Assembly (NCBI RefSeq): GCF_008831285.2
Contig: NC_045145.1
Coordinates: 19,840,802 to 19,900,801, forward strand
Reading direction: 5' to 3'
DNA length: 60,000 nt
Source of the DNA: Nymphaea colorata
Taxonomy: Eukaryota; Streptophyta; Magnoliopsida; Nymphaeales; Nymphaeaceae
Positions 34,592 through 47,806 of this stretch are shown here, in pieces. The stretch's first letter is position 1; each line of letters begins with the position of its first letter. Under the pieces are notes generated by a model. That model was given only the letters and a program-made list of their open reading frames with translations. It searched no databases and was not told the origin of the DNA. The position numbers and the translations under genes were made by a program.

Positions 34592-37500
34592 AACTAGGAG
34601 TTGATGCAGCTTGGAACCCTTTGTTATATTATTAGTATTGCGCATCTATGATTTGGTAAATGATTGTTTGGCACTTCCGATCAGCTTCATCGTTTCCTAA
34701 ATCGCGATCAATTCACGTCTTCATAAGCTCTTCAAAGTTGAGTCAGTTGACAGCCATGAAATTTAATTTGGCGATATTAAATGCCGTGAACTTTAAAAAA
34801 TTTTAGGCCGTCATTCTTTTGTCACGATGTTATATATGGAGCTTCCACTGTCTCGTAAAGCTATTTGTTTCCCTTTCTTGCATGTTTTATTAGGCATTCG
34901 TCTTAATTCATCGTTCGTGAACATGTCGATGATGAAACAGCCTGACAGAAGAGAAAATGGATTCAATCTTTAACGCGATTTGGCTGTTCTTCTTGTGCGG
35001 AACTTGCAGTCATATAAGGCGAAGTTTACATTCGTGTAGATAGTTTTGCAACTTTAAATTTCAGAAATTAGAGAGGCCAAGGTGCAGTTCACTAATTTGT
35101 TTAGCTGGTAGATTTAAGCCAATATCGATCGGAATTAATTCCTTAGAAACACGTCACTTTCTACAAGCGGGATGATCATCCTTTCACTGTTTTTTGTATC
35201 ACGTGAGATGCATCTATCTTGTCTGGAGCTGTTCTGGATTTCGATCTTGAGTGGGTCAGTATCATATCTTCCAGATCTTTTTTTGAATTTTAAAGAAGCC
35301 AGACATTTGAATGTATGTAAAATTGTAGATTTGCTAATTCATCTGAACAGCAGAAGCACATATTTCATATATATGCGCCCGAAAAATTTTTTTACGGGAA
35401 ATATTTAAAGGTGAAATTCCAACATGGAAAGAGAAAGAGAGAGAGGTTCTCAACTTTTCCTTTTCCTTTTTTACTTTTCCATTTGTAAACATCCTGTCCG
35501 CCTGGACGGCTTAAGTTTAAAGAACGCCCAGATCGCTACGCAACGAGGTTGTAAGCAACTAAGCGTCATTGTTTAGAGAGAGAAGCAAAAGTAAAAGGAA
35601 TAATAACAGGAAAAAAGAAAACATTGATCTTGACATTCAACGTTATCTATAAAGAACTTGTCACATTCTTGCACAGCGGCAATCCTTTGTGACAACAGGA
35701 TGATCTTTAAAGCCTAAACCAACGATAAAAAGCTTAGAATATAGGACGTATTTGGAAGTCTTGTCTCAAGAAAAAGGAAGATGGAATGGTGTTCCAGTGA
35801 GAAATAAAGTACTTTGTAATCGATTTTCAGGTTTTCTATCGCATTTATTTGATGCCCAGTGATGCAATGGATAGAGAAAGTTATTGTCTTGAATTTTAAG
35901 CCGCTACAATTGATTGATATTGCTTCACAAATTGTAGAACATTTCGGTCGAATTAGTCCCTTCACCGTCTTTTCACTTGCTTTCAACAGTACTCTTTTGA
36001 TCTTGGATAAGCAGCACTGCTGCCAAGCAACGTCTGATAGCATTCTGTGAGGTGTAGCCGTGTAGGCAATTGTGAAGTGCATTCCATGGCAGTACTGCAC
36101 TGCGTTTCTTGTGAGAGTGACATGGATGTGAAACACATTTGTTTAAGTTCTGAATAATTTGAGATACGAGCCTTTGGTGGCCGTAAGACTGTCTCATTTC
36201 TCACCACCTGAACCTTTGGTGCTTGAATTTAAGGGAGGACAGCTTAATAAAACTTGAAAAGAAGGGTATGTTTCTGATCAGTTTGGAACATTTAGTGGCG
36301 AAGCCAGTCATCCAGCCAGCTGTAGTACTGCTAAATCTCTCTTTTTCCTTTTTTCTTTTCAAGTTTGTAAGCATGGAACAGTTAAATATTGCATATTGCA
36401 GTAAGAGTTATCTTCTTGGTCCTTGGAATGTCTCCAGTTACGAGGTCTATCCTTCCATATTTAATGGAGCTGATCTGATCATCTTCAATATTTAATGGTC
36501 CTTGAAATATAGTACGGAAATAACTCGAGGCCGGCCGGAAGGACATACCCAGTTCGATTTCTTTCGTGGTGATCATGATCTAGTGGTCTAACCAAATTGG
36601 TCGTTCACAGAACAAACTGGGATGAAGATGGAACCATATCCGGCAGCGGGCCTGGCTGATTCTCACACCATTTGAGTGACAGTGCCAATAAAAAGTGCAC
36701 AGTTGTGCTGATCAGATACCGCAGAGTTGTCGGCATCCGTCACGAACAAGTTTAACTGTGCGCTTTCCATCATAAGCGCCCACATCAGATAGGAAGATTT
36801 GATAAGCCCACAGGTTTGGTGATGACAGCAGCTGCTCCTGCAGATGATAGCGTCGTATGGCTGAGCAGATCGACATGCACGATTGCGTGTGTTCCTTTCC
36901 TGTCCATGGCTTCAATACCCAAATCAACCCAGCATTTCCACTTCGCAGTGCATGAAATGAGAAAAAAAAAATTGTGGTGGTAGAAGAAGTGCATGTCATA
37001 TCCAATGGCCGCAGCAGCAGGTTTCCTTCGTTGCTTTTCTCACATAATTTTATCGTCAATCCGTCTGTTTTGCGGTGCTTTATAAACATCAGAATAGAAA
37101 AATCAAAAACAAGAGAGGACGGGGATCTGTGCCGATGCATTATCGCATTGTAGGTGGCAAGTCCCATCGTTGTAGCATGCACACCTCAATATTTATATTA
37201 CACACATGGGTCCTCTCTCTGATCTCTCACAATATCTAGATAAGAGTTGGGCAGATCCCTGCTTGAATACATATTGACAATAGAAACTCTGTACGATTAA
37301 GCATAGAATAATATGAAAAAAGAAGGAGCTTCAGAGATTTCTTACCAGTTACAACATTCCCCACTTCATATCATATAGAAGGGAGCTTTGTCAGGTAATT
37401 ATTTGACAAAGGAGGCGCACCCAAAAGAAAAAAGGAAAATTCTTCTTAAAGTTAAATGGCAAACTACGGCGAGGAGCGTCGGTGTTTGGCAAGCGCATCG

Positions 37501-39404
37501 TAAATCTGGAAATTAAGACCGGGAAAGTTTATCAGGAAAGCTGTGTCCTAGTTCTTGTCACCAAGAAGAAGAAGAAGAAGAAGAAAAAGAAGAAGAAGAA
37601 GAAGAAGGTGTTCCCACACGTATGCCATTAGCTATATGAACCCAAATGAAGTTTGGATGATATCTTGAGAAATCTTTGAAGACGTAGCAGACTTTTCATA
37701 AGTTCTTAATGGGTACTCTGAATCTTAGTCGTGATTGGAATCCTTTTCTCTAAAACGTCAGAATTATGTGGAAAGTGTGTATTCTTTCTCTCTCTCTATC
37801 TCTCGCTGCCTATTAAGTTGATTCTGGCGTAAGTGAGACGCCATTAGAGACTTGAATATGCCATACGGTTGGGACCTGCAGATCTAATTAATCCCCCACA
37901 GACATACAATCGTTAATTTTTCTCCTTTAAATATTGTTGCTTTGGTAAGTAATCAGGCAGGTAACATTTGGGAGGCCCAGCTTGTTGACCGGACGCCATT
38001 AATCTGCGGCTCTAAACCTTCACTTGATCAATAATAATTTCGCACATTTATTCCTCACTTCCAATGGAAAAGGAGATACACTCGAACTTCACAGTTCATG
38101 AGAATGCCAGCTCGATTCCAAACAGGACCTTACCAAGGAAAGAAGAATGACAGCTTGATTCATAATCAGGGACAATAAAAGCTGGCGGTTCCTTGAAAAC
38201 GGTTCCCATCTTCCAAATTTATGAAGAATTAAGAAGCCATATTAAAGGATTAGATGTGTGTTTGTTTCACTGTGGGTTTAAAATCCACGGTGATCCATAC
38301 GTTTAAGGTCGGGACTCTCCCTCCCCAATCTTGTCTTAAATTCATAGTTTTTTACATGTAACATGGATTTAAAGATCTCAAATATGCTGGCTATCAAACA
38401 CTACCTAAAAGATGGCCTAAGATGATTGTGATTGTGATTCCTTAGGAATCAAACATCGGAAAGAAAAACGCATAGGATGTAAAATTTATAGAAGACGGTA
38501 GGTATGGATGAGGAATATATGTACATAGGAACATGGGAGGATTTTAGAACCAATGATCCCAAATATTTTTTTCTACAATGTCCATGTACAATTGGGACAA
38601 AATATATATATATATCAACTCCCAGGCTTTTGGGCATGAAAATCGCATCTATATCATTTGTTTTGTTAAATACATTTAAAAGTTCACAAACTCACTTATA
38701 ATTATCGATTAAGATGTGGTAATGGTAAAAATGAGTTTAAAACGTAACTGCATATTGACATATTTGTAGAAACGCTGTTAAATTTTAGGAGATTGCAGTT
38801 TCAAGCCTGGTTTAGCAAATCTCTAGCTCTTAGAGACACGCCTTCCTTAACACGATTGTATATACCCTCGTCAAACCATGTTCAGATAAAACCAGAGGAC
38901 TTATTAGGCCAGAAACGAGCATTGTGATTCTGTGAAGATTATCCTTGTATTTTTTTCCCCAATATCTAAGCATGCTATTCAGAATTTTCCAAACCACAGT
39001 TCAGGTGTGAAAAGTATTTCAAAAAGTTGGATGGAAAATTTATTAAAAACTTAAGCATGTTCTTCAAACATTTCCCAAAACTTATCTAGATATTGCAAGA
39101 CAACTGTAAAAATCTTTGCAAAAGGTAATTTTGAATGCGTACCAGTCAAATCGATGCTAATTTAAGATGCATGTTGTCGCCAATTTATTCCATAAGGAGT
39201 CATGAATGTATTTACTTTCTAAAATTCGATATTTGTGCTTGTTTTGTAATTTGTTGGTGGAGAAGAAATCGAAAAACTACAACCCAGACAGGGAAATCAA
39301 ACAAAAAGTAGGGAAGTTTTCGATAATTACAAAGAAAAAAGGATTTTTTTGATAATTACGTTAGTGGTAGATGCAACCCATAGAGCAACAACGACATTAA
39401 ATTG
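34592..39404. other. Intergenic region, no gene recognised
   Basis: About 4.8 kb of AT-rich DNA. Open frames up to about 156 codons (for example 36712-37182, minus) have no recognisable domain and are not supported as genes. The region contains a GAA-type repeat at 37563-37607. A stretch at about 38255-38410 begins with TGTGTTTG-like sequence and ends with CAAACACTA-like sequence, which may be an old MITE. Confidence 0.6.
37563..37607. repeat. (GAA)n microsatellite
   Basis: About 15 AAG/GAA units with one interruption. Confidence 0.93.
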
Positions 39405-39412
39405 ATGATTGG

Positions 39413-39646
39413 TAAGGGTAGGCATCGGGCCGGGCCGGTGAGCCTGGCCCAGCCCACCCTCATAGCCTTGGTTTCAGCACATTTAAAATTAAAAAATATT
39501 TTTTTAATTATAAAATATTTTTTAATATAAAAATTATTTATTAATAATAAATATATACTATTAAAACAAAAAAATTAAAAAAATTAATTTTTTAATTTAA
39601 ATGGGCTTAACGAACCGGGCCCGGCCCGGCCCCATGCCCAACCCTA
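39413..39646. mobile_element. hAT-like MITE, 234 bp
   Basis: The left end TAAGGGTAGGCATCGGGCC pairs with the right end, whose reverse complement starts TAGGGTTGGGCATGGGGCC. The flanking 8-mers ATGATTGG (39405-39412) and CTGATTGG (39647-39654) match at 7 of 8 positions, as expected for a hAT target duplication. GC-rich arms enclose an almost pure A/T core, so a strong fold is likely. No coding capacity. Confidence 0.7.
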
Positions 39647-40175
39647 CTGATTGGGGCTTAGGGAATTGATTTCAGGGGACTTTTGTCCAATCTAATATTA
39701 TCGATATAATCTTGGGAGTGATTTAGTGGAAGTTAACGATATATTACGTCAATTTACTAACGAATCTTGTACCGTCTGGATTTCGATAGCAGAATATTTT
39801 TCAGACGAGTTCCGCACTATAAGATTTAAGTGTTCAAGCAGAGATGATATTCATTTCCTCCGGCTTGCAGCAGACCGGAAGTTGATTACAGGTGATCGGC
39901 TGATGACGAAGCTGGGTCTGGATCCTAACCCATATGGGCAGATCCAGATGCAAATATCCAACACATACGAGCTTAGCGTTTATATTTTCAACTTAAACTT
40001 CACCTCCTTAAAATCAATGACTCAGATCATTTCAATTGGTATACAACAATGTTACATATTGTTCAATGAGTATTGTTGTTGCCTGTTTCAGGAGACCAAG
40101 CTAGACAGGTAACTGGTGTTTTGTTATTATAATGTAATCTGGACAGGCCATGATGGTTGATGAAGGGGATTCAAA

Positions 40176-40235
40176 CCCCCTTGATGGAGGACCTCACCGG
40201 AAAAGCCCCCTTGACGGAGGACCTCACCGGAAAAG
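40176..40235. repeat. 30-bp tandem duplication
   Basis: Two adjacent units starting CCCCCTTGATGGAGGACC and CCCCCTTGACGGAGGACC differ at one base. The unit length is a multiple of three, but the surrounding frame has no recognisable protein. Confidence 0.9.
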
Positions 40236-43164
40236 AAGCAGATGCAGTTTCCGGCACACTTCTATGCATGCACCAAAGGTGGGTGGTGGAGGGTATTTTG
40301 TACTTTTTATTTTTTCACAATCCTTTGTTAGTTTTATTATGTTATTTTAGTAAGGGCATTTTGGTCATTGTACATCCTATGCACAATTTTTTTGTGCGTG
40401 CATAGGGATGTGCACAACACCTACTTGGATCAATTATCAGTTCCCCCCATGTTTCTAAATTATGAGAAGCACAATAATTGACTAAATAATCGCTTAGTGA
40501 TCCCAGTTGACGGTTGGTCAGGCCGGATAACTAAGCAGGCAGGACTTGGGCTGCTGCCAAAGGCTTTGGGCCAGCCCGAGCCCTACTTTGTCGAGCCTTG
40601 GGCCAGCTCGGCCTGGCCCGATGCCCGGCTTAACTCCCTTCTGTCTTTGCATTGATTGTATCTTCAACAACTCTAAAAAAACTCACTCAAATCCAAATCC
40701 GGCATGCCTACATTTTCTGGAGAGTTTTTTGGAACAAGATCTTTTCTATCATGGCTAACTGTAGCACTCGATCGTGAGATGTCTCAGTAACTCCCATGAC
40801 TTTCCCTTTTGGAAGCTATCATCTTCAATTCGACCTTACCTTCTCCAATCGGGTGAGATCTCAATACTCTAAGTGGGTTTGAAAAACTGGCCGAGAACCT
40901 TAAACCTTTATTCACTAAAGGAACCACAAATTTTGGCCGGAGCAGCACTAATTCAATATGTTTGTTTTAGGAGGGGCTATATAATATAGATAAGCAACAA
41001 AATATATCAAAGTATTAACATAAAATTAAACCAACTTTGTGAGGCAGATGTAGGCAACTACCTCCACCACTGGTTTGAGTTCCCTTTATTACTTGATTCC
41101 AACCTCTCATATCCAATGACATATAAGAACTGTTCACCTGTGGCAATAATAGGTAAGAAGATAAGCCTTTTTTTCTAAAATGTTTATTTAGTGGAAACTG
41201 CTTTTAACATAAAATTGCCAAGGTCAAACCCATATGCCTCCAAGATTTTAAATTACTTTAGTATTTATGTTTAGTTGAACTTATGGTACATCTTTCAACT
41301 CGGGTATTGAGCTTGCTCCTTTCATGGCAAGGAATAGCGTAAGGGTTTTACAATATCCCATGCAAAAAAAGGAAGTCTCTCAGCCCAGGTGGTTTACGAA
41401 AGCCGAAAGAAGAAACAAGAAAAGCCTTTTGAAAATACAACATTGGTTGCAAGGCTGAAATGGAAAGAAAACCAATTTTGGTGAAGGAATCTTTCATTAT
41501 TTTGGCTGAACTAGGAGATTGTAAAGGATTCTTTTCTCAAGCTTTGATTTGTAATGTAAGAGATGATGATGAGGCTGCTGATGTTCTCCACGTATGAAGG
41601 CATTAATGTAGCAGATAATAAAGATGAGGATGACCAGTAGTATATCAAAATGAGAAGTATTAAAAGAAGGGGTCATGCATAGCATTTTATCAAATGCAAT
41701 AAAGGCATCGCGTCCAACTTCTATTGTAACTGCTCCATTTATTTTGGAGCGATATCTGGAAACAGTTGTCGAATCCTTTTAAATATGGGGGACGTGATGG
41801 CAAGGTCAATGGTGGCCCTCTGCCGGCGATGAAATACTCCACATTATTTCCTTTATTGTCTTCTCTTTTATCTATTTCTCAGTTTTCTATATTCATTAGT
41901 TGAAAGAAACGTTTCAATTATAACTACACTCTAATAAATTAAAAATATGTATATTTTTTAGATAGGCAAGTTTGTTTTCTCAGAAAAGTAATATTGGATT
42001 AATTCGTCTTATTTTTTCCTTCAAACCACAAACTTTTTCCCTTTTTCATGGTGCAAACTAAGGGGTTGGAATTATGATTCTGGTATTCTAGAATTTTTTT
42101 TTATCTCTCTTTGGGGCACAAGGGCATGAAGGCTTTGATTTATGAATTCTAGAATTTTGATTTCCTTTCTTCAAGCCACTCATTTTTCATTCTGCAATCA
42201 AAATTTCAAATTATCAAATACAAAGGGAAGCAGGAATTAGAATGTCCATTTCAATTCTAGTTTGAGGTGGAATTTTGATTCTAGAATTCTGATTCCAAAA
42301 TCAAAATTTCAAGCCATCAAACGCCCACTAAGTGAAAGCTGTGTCAAAAAAGCCCTGATATGCAGTTTAAAGCTAACACATCTGCAAGGTGAAATTATGT
42401 TCTTTTTCTTCCTTACACATCATCGAAGAGCATGAACAAGCTTCTTTGTAAATTTATCTGTCTATTTGGCTGATTTTCTATGGATTACAAAAGACCAGGT
42501 CAACAATTGTGTTTGATCAATATGTATAGCTCTCTCTTGATACTTTGGTCCATTGCGTTAGATTGGTTACGATGGTACCTCATTGACCACATGGACTGGG
42601 GCTTAGATATGGATCTGAGTGTAATGAATCTGACTATTGAATCTACCTATGTAGAAATTCCAGTTGCATATGAATGTTTTCGCGTTTATAGACACCTGAA
42701 AATTGCACCCAAGCAAATTACCTGTGGCACATGAAAAGCAGTACAGAAACTGCGGCATTGACGCTACAATTCGGCATGAAACCACTCGATGCCTGGTGTT
42801 TCAGTTGCATACTTTGTGTCATGGGATTTTCGATGCTACCCAAATTTAGTAACGAAACTTCTGCGGCACTGAACGTTCTAAGAGATCGAATTTGACAAGC
42901 TAAAATGTTCGGCGTATTGACCCTTAAATCTGCAACATATGTATGATTTAAAGATATGCTTCTTTTACATTGGATTCTTGAGTTGTTTTCAAACATAGTG
43001 AGGACACTGGTATGGCAGGTTCAGCTATAAGAGAGACCAGGAAGCAAGTAAGGCAGATGTTTGGTATGTGAGAGTGCAGCAGTTTGAATGGATTGAGAAG
43101 GTAATGGAAATGGATTGAGGAGGCAATGGAAAAAGAAAGCAAACGGAAATCTAATGATCGGGCG

Positions 43165-43290
43165 GAAAATACATTCTATTATTCTGTGCTGTGATATGGA
43201 AGACTTGGCAGGAAAGGAATGATTTTTTTTTTTTCAAGGAAAAATTTACAAAGGTCAGAAGATATCACAAAGATATAAATATGCAGGAAG
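43165..43290 (+). pseudogene. Possible LINE (L1-type) C-terminal remnant
   Basis: One frame reads ILLFCAVIWKTWQERNDFFF. This resembles the IWxxWxERNxxxF signature found near the C-terminus of plant L1 polyproteins, after the reverse transcriptase. Only this short piece is visible; no reverse transcriptase motif or poly(A) tail was found. It may be chance. Confidence 0.25.
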
Positions 43291-46200
43291 GGTTATATAT
43301 AAATTGTGTCAGGATGATGAATTTACCAGTGATCTGCAGGTTCTTGAAGGACGAGGAAGAATGGCGAATACCTAACAGCTGAAATTGGCGTTTAAGTACC
43401 AAGAAGGATCGCCTGGGTTTTGCATCGAGAAACAGGAAAGGGTACTCGTGAGCAGGCTACTTAATTAGTATATTGTAGGGACGAAGTTCTGAGCAAAGAC
43501 AGCCTGGACCAAAGAATCCTAGTTGAAACTCATCTGAGAGATGCATTTGGAGCTATGACACATGAAAAGCAGTAGATAGCAGTTTGGATGGGAAGGCTAA
43601 TGGAAGAGCAGTAAAGGAGAGAATGCTCACTCAATAGCTTAACAGTAAGCTAGCATAGTATCACTCTCAGTTGTTGTAACCTCAGTCTGGATTTTTCTCT
43701 CTTTTTCTTGGGGACCTCTATAGCCTGGTCCTGGACCTGTTTCTTTCTTGGAGGTCGCATTTTGATAAAATGTATGTAGTATTTCGATTATTTATTAATT
43801 TACTAGCAGGAGTCTCTCGAACCAGAGCAACATTTGTGCGGTGGTTTTGTAAAAGAAAGACACGCATATATAGTTTTCCTATTAACTTCCTAAGATTGTT
43901 AATGTGTCGTGAGTTTATGAATCAATCAAGTATGGGGTAGGACTATCATTTTCAATCAAGTGTGGTCTACACTCCCATCTATTATGTACATAAAAAATAA
44001 AGGGATGCAACGCATCAAATCTTTGCCAAAACAAAACAAGCAGCAACACTCCTACTGCTCAAAACATCGGCAGAAACCCAATTGGAACTACAGTAACCAA
44101 AAACCAACTTATTCCATGACATTTGCAGTGAAATTAAGTTGACCAATCTCATAGGTGGTATCCTGATCTCTACAGGTGATGAGTTTTCAACATATTTCAA
44201 GCGTTGGTGTATCATCTGAAATCTGCAGAAAAAGGAGTCCATTCTGCAAGTAAAGGCCAGCGCCCAAGCCACGGTTGCCTACCCTCAACCATTTCTTTCA
44301 TCCTGCTCTTCCAGCTTTGATTAGTCGTGATTATTTTTACACTTCCTACAGTGTTCAAGGTTCCAGCTCAGAGCTTTTCATTTCTGCAGGGTCATTTCCT
44401 TCTCCTGCCCTCACCTGTACCCATAACATGCTGCCATTCCCTCTTCTCTTCACACATGCAAGGACCTTTCTTGTGAGTTACTAGAATAGTCTATAAACTG
44501 GAAACAAATTAATGTCGCCGTGGTAAGGAAGAGAAGGGAGAAAAGCTTGAAAACTTGAAAGAAGAGGATCGATATGAAGGATGAGAAAAACTTGGAAAAA
44601 AATTCAAGCAAGGGAAGAAAGAAAAAGGCAAAAACGAAAATTAGAACCACCCAAGGACTATTAATTTTATTGGATCCACTTTCCGGGCGGAAGGAGTCGG
44701 TCGCCCTCTAAGGGAACGCTTGACTTTTCTTGATCTAAAGGCTAAAGGCTAAAAGAGAAATCTTTTGACTTGGTTGTCTGATGGTCTCCTTTCTATGAGA
44801 AGGAGGAGAAAGCAGGAGGCCATTTGGTGATGGTGGAGTTCTTTCCGCCTTCCGAAAGCCAGAGCTCCATAGCAGGAGATGCCCAACTCCATCTACTCAG
44901 TTCCGGCAAGCGCTTTAGCAGAGGCAAGGCAGCACACTGTCTGCAGGAGAGCAGGCAGCCATGATTAGCTCCGCCTGCTGATCAATGCTTCAAAAGGGAC
45001 GTTTACTTTGGCATGGATGATGATTATTGAGAGGGTGCTTTTTCCTCTCCTTTAGTTCCCATGTAGCCCCATCATCGTGCTGCTTACACGAGTTTGACCC
45101 GTGGTAAAAACTAAAAAACAAGAACTCAAAACCTGCTATCAAGTAAAGGCGAATGGTCGCTCTGTTTTCGTATCAGATGAATTACTTCAACGATTAGAGC
45201 AGATTCATTAAACCCTAAAACAAAGTGTTTTATTTGTCAAGAAATCTCAATGCCAAACACCAAACATCATAAGGACATGGGAGTTTAAACCGAGATGAAA
45301 CTTTGACGTGTTCAACAACAGGGAAGGTCTAGAGTGGAGTTCAGAAGAGTACGCTCGTCTCTCTGAAGATACCATCATTTTAGAAGACCGTGGGAAGGAG
45401 GTTATGATCAAATAAAGGGAAAAGAAATATGCAACAAAAGGCGTTGGCTAACGCTACTCCTCCATTCCATGCACTCGCTGGTCGCTACTGAAAGGCATGC
45501 ATTTCACCTCTCTTTCTGCCAAAGAGGCGTGCAAAGTGCACCACTGCAGCCCCGCACGCCCGGCTTCTTAGATGGTACGAGAGAGACCCATCACCACTGC
45601 ACCCTTTCCCTTACACCTGTAGTCTCATTACACTATATGAATATTTCATGAATATGTTCCAAACTAATACATTAATTTGAAGTACATTAGTTTGGAGTAT
45701 TGTTCTTGTTGCCAAACTCTCCTTAAAAAAACTTGAGTAACCTTACTCTATCCATGTATGTGCCTGATCTGTAGCGCCCATCTTAAAGAATTGATTCTAC
45801 CTAAGTTCTGAATTTCATGTTAAGGAATTAAAGGTACATGCCCCATTAACCTCAACCTAGTTGTGATCATCTTATGTGTATTAGGGACATCAACATTACA
45901 TCTTATAATTGGTAAAACCAAAGTATGAGCTACATATAACTTGCATATGGCAGACTGAGGATGACGCAACTCGTGCGCCACAGTACATCTTATAGTTCAC
46001 ACTCGAACCAGTCAACTCATGGCCTTTCTAAGTTTTTTCCCCACAAGCGGCAGCTGTAGTTAGGGTGCCGACACTTTTACTCGGTGGTCGGCCGCATGCT
46101 GCATTGATAATTACGAGCATATGGATTATGGACTATGCACTTTGTTTTTTCTAGGGTTTAATATCAACAATGTGTCTTGAGTTTTTTGAAGGTGTAATTG

Positions 46201-46293
46201 GGTGCATAGGATGGGTATTTCATTTTATCGTGGCTTAAGAACAGAAAAATGATACTGACCACGTACCAGTGATGTCACATCCATTAAGTCAAC

Positions 46294-46720
46294 CCACTCG
46301 ATAATTCTTGATCATTTACTTGAAAAGGGAATTTCATTCACGTGGAACTGAGGGGCTCAGCTTGGCATATCCAGCCCAGGATTAGCTTGAGTTTCCATGC
46401 TTCTCCTTATCTCCTTAAGGTACGAGTCCTGCTTTCTGTGCTTCAATTTAAAAACGATATCCACTCAAGAATTCTTGATCATTCACTTGAAACAAGGGAA
46501 TTTCATTGAAGTGGAGCTGAGGGACTCAACTTGGCATATCCAGGATTAGCTTGAGTTCTCATGCTTCTCCTTATCTCCTTAAGATACGAGTCCTGCTTTC
46601 TGTGCTTCAATTTAAAAATGATACCCACTGGAGAATTCTTGATCATTTACTTCAAAAAGGAATTTCATTCACGTGGAGTTGAGGGGCTCAGCTTGGCATA
46701 TCTAAGATTGGATTGAGCTG
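46294..46720. repeat. Three tandem copies of a ~165-bp unit
   Basis: AATTCTTGATCATT-type starts occur at 46303, 46470 and 46634 (spacing 167 and 164), the last copy being partial. All share CATGCTTCTCCTTATCTCCT and/or GGCTCAGCTTGGCATAT-like blocks. Copies differ by substitutions and small indels. Confidence 0.9.
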
Positions 46721-47573
46721 AGCCGAGCACCCACAAACCAAACACAGTTTCAGTCCATGATGAAATGCCAAATCAAGATCTGGTGCGGAATGAAAGGCTT
46801 CACCCTTGCCCTTAGAGTCTAGAGCTGTATTGGATTGTGTAAAGGGTTACTTCTTCTTGGAATCAAACTGGAAACAAACCAAAGATTAGCCTTCCATTGG
46901 GTCAGTTACTCCAGTAGCTAGCATAAACTTTCACTTTCAAATTGCAAGAACCGCTTGACGTGGAAAACTTTCTTATGGTTCTCATCCCACACACTTTTCT
47001 TTTCTTTAATGTCTTCGAGATATGGAACTGCGAATTTTTAGGAGGAAGACCGACCTTTTATTTCCTTTTGGTCTGCGACAAAACCAAAAAGCATCTCAGA
47101 TTTAGGCTCTGCTTTTTGAAACACAAATTAACACAGTAAACGCACTTTGTATGGGCAGAGCATGTCCAAAGGCACGAAGAGAAGTCCAAAGCCTTTCGCC
47201 AAACACCACTTCCTTTATCTTTTCTCTCCTTTCTCGGTAGACGAGCCAGGAAGGTCTAGTCCATGGGGTTCGAACTCCAAGTCTCATTCCATCGCTGGTT
47301 CAACTTAAGTTGCTACAGAGAGGCTCCCAATATGAACAGGAATTTGCCCAGTTGCAATATGTATGATCACGACGCAGATTTATTTAATGGTACTTTGGTG
47401 TAGCTTCTGGTTGCAGCCTTTAGAGCTAAAAGTCGTTTTCATTTCCAGATGTTTAGCATTCTTCACCTTTCATATTTCCTCAAAAGCAGAAAGAAATGTT
47501 TACCATGTTAACTGACTCTGTATCTGCAAAAAGCAGGTGGTGCTTTTGTCATTTGTATTCAGTTGACCACAAC

Positions 47574-47576
<3 letters not shown>

Positions 47577-47612
<36 letters not shown>
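47577..47612. repeat. (AT)n microsatellite
   Basis: Uninterrupted run of about 18 TA units. Confidence 0.95.
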
Positions 47613-47616
<4 letters not shown>

Positions 47617-47665
47617 CATGCATGACCAGTTTAATTACCTTTAGTTTATCATTTTAATTAAATTT

Positions 47666-47806
47666 GGGGGTTGTTTGGCAGCATGAACACGGTGCTTTAT
47701 GAACCTGCCCTCAGCCCTCACATTATAGGGTTTCATGAATCTGCTCTTAACTTTCGGAACAAGTTTATGTAACATTCACAAAGTACCCGTGCCACCAAAC
47801 AATCCC
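47666..47806. mobile_element. Tourist-like (PIF/Harbinger-type) MITE, 141 bp
   Basis: The left end GGGGGTTGTTTGGCAGC matches the reverse complement of the right end GGGATTGTTTGGTGGC. Flanks are TTT and TTA, close to the three-base TWA target of this superfamily but not a perfect duplication. The interior shares a GAACAAGTTTATG-type block with the element at 58794-59031. Confidence 0.5.

Larger units (their letters stand above)
39655..46293. other. Intergenic region, no gene recognised
   Basis: About 6.6 kb. A 128-codon open frame at 39726-40112 (from a GTG) and neighbouring frames show no domain. It contains a 30-bp duplication (40176-40235) and a GGGCC-rich patch at about 40535-40640 that resembles one arm of the MITE at 39413. 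An imperfect palindromic AT-rich part lies at about 42060-42340, and there is a possible LINE remnant near 43165-43290. The rest shows nothing I can identify. Confidence 0.55.

Noticed and set aside
34943-34962. TGACAGAAGAGA, identical to the first bases of miR156-type microRNAs
   Set aside because: The match stops after 12 bases, and I see no complementary arm nearby to form a precursor hairpin.
39726-40112. 128-codon open frame beside the MITE at 39413
   Set aside because: It begins at a GTG, has no recognisable domain and no supporting splice structure.
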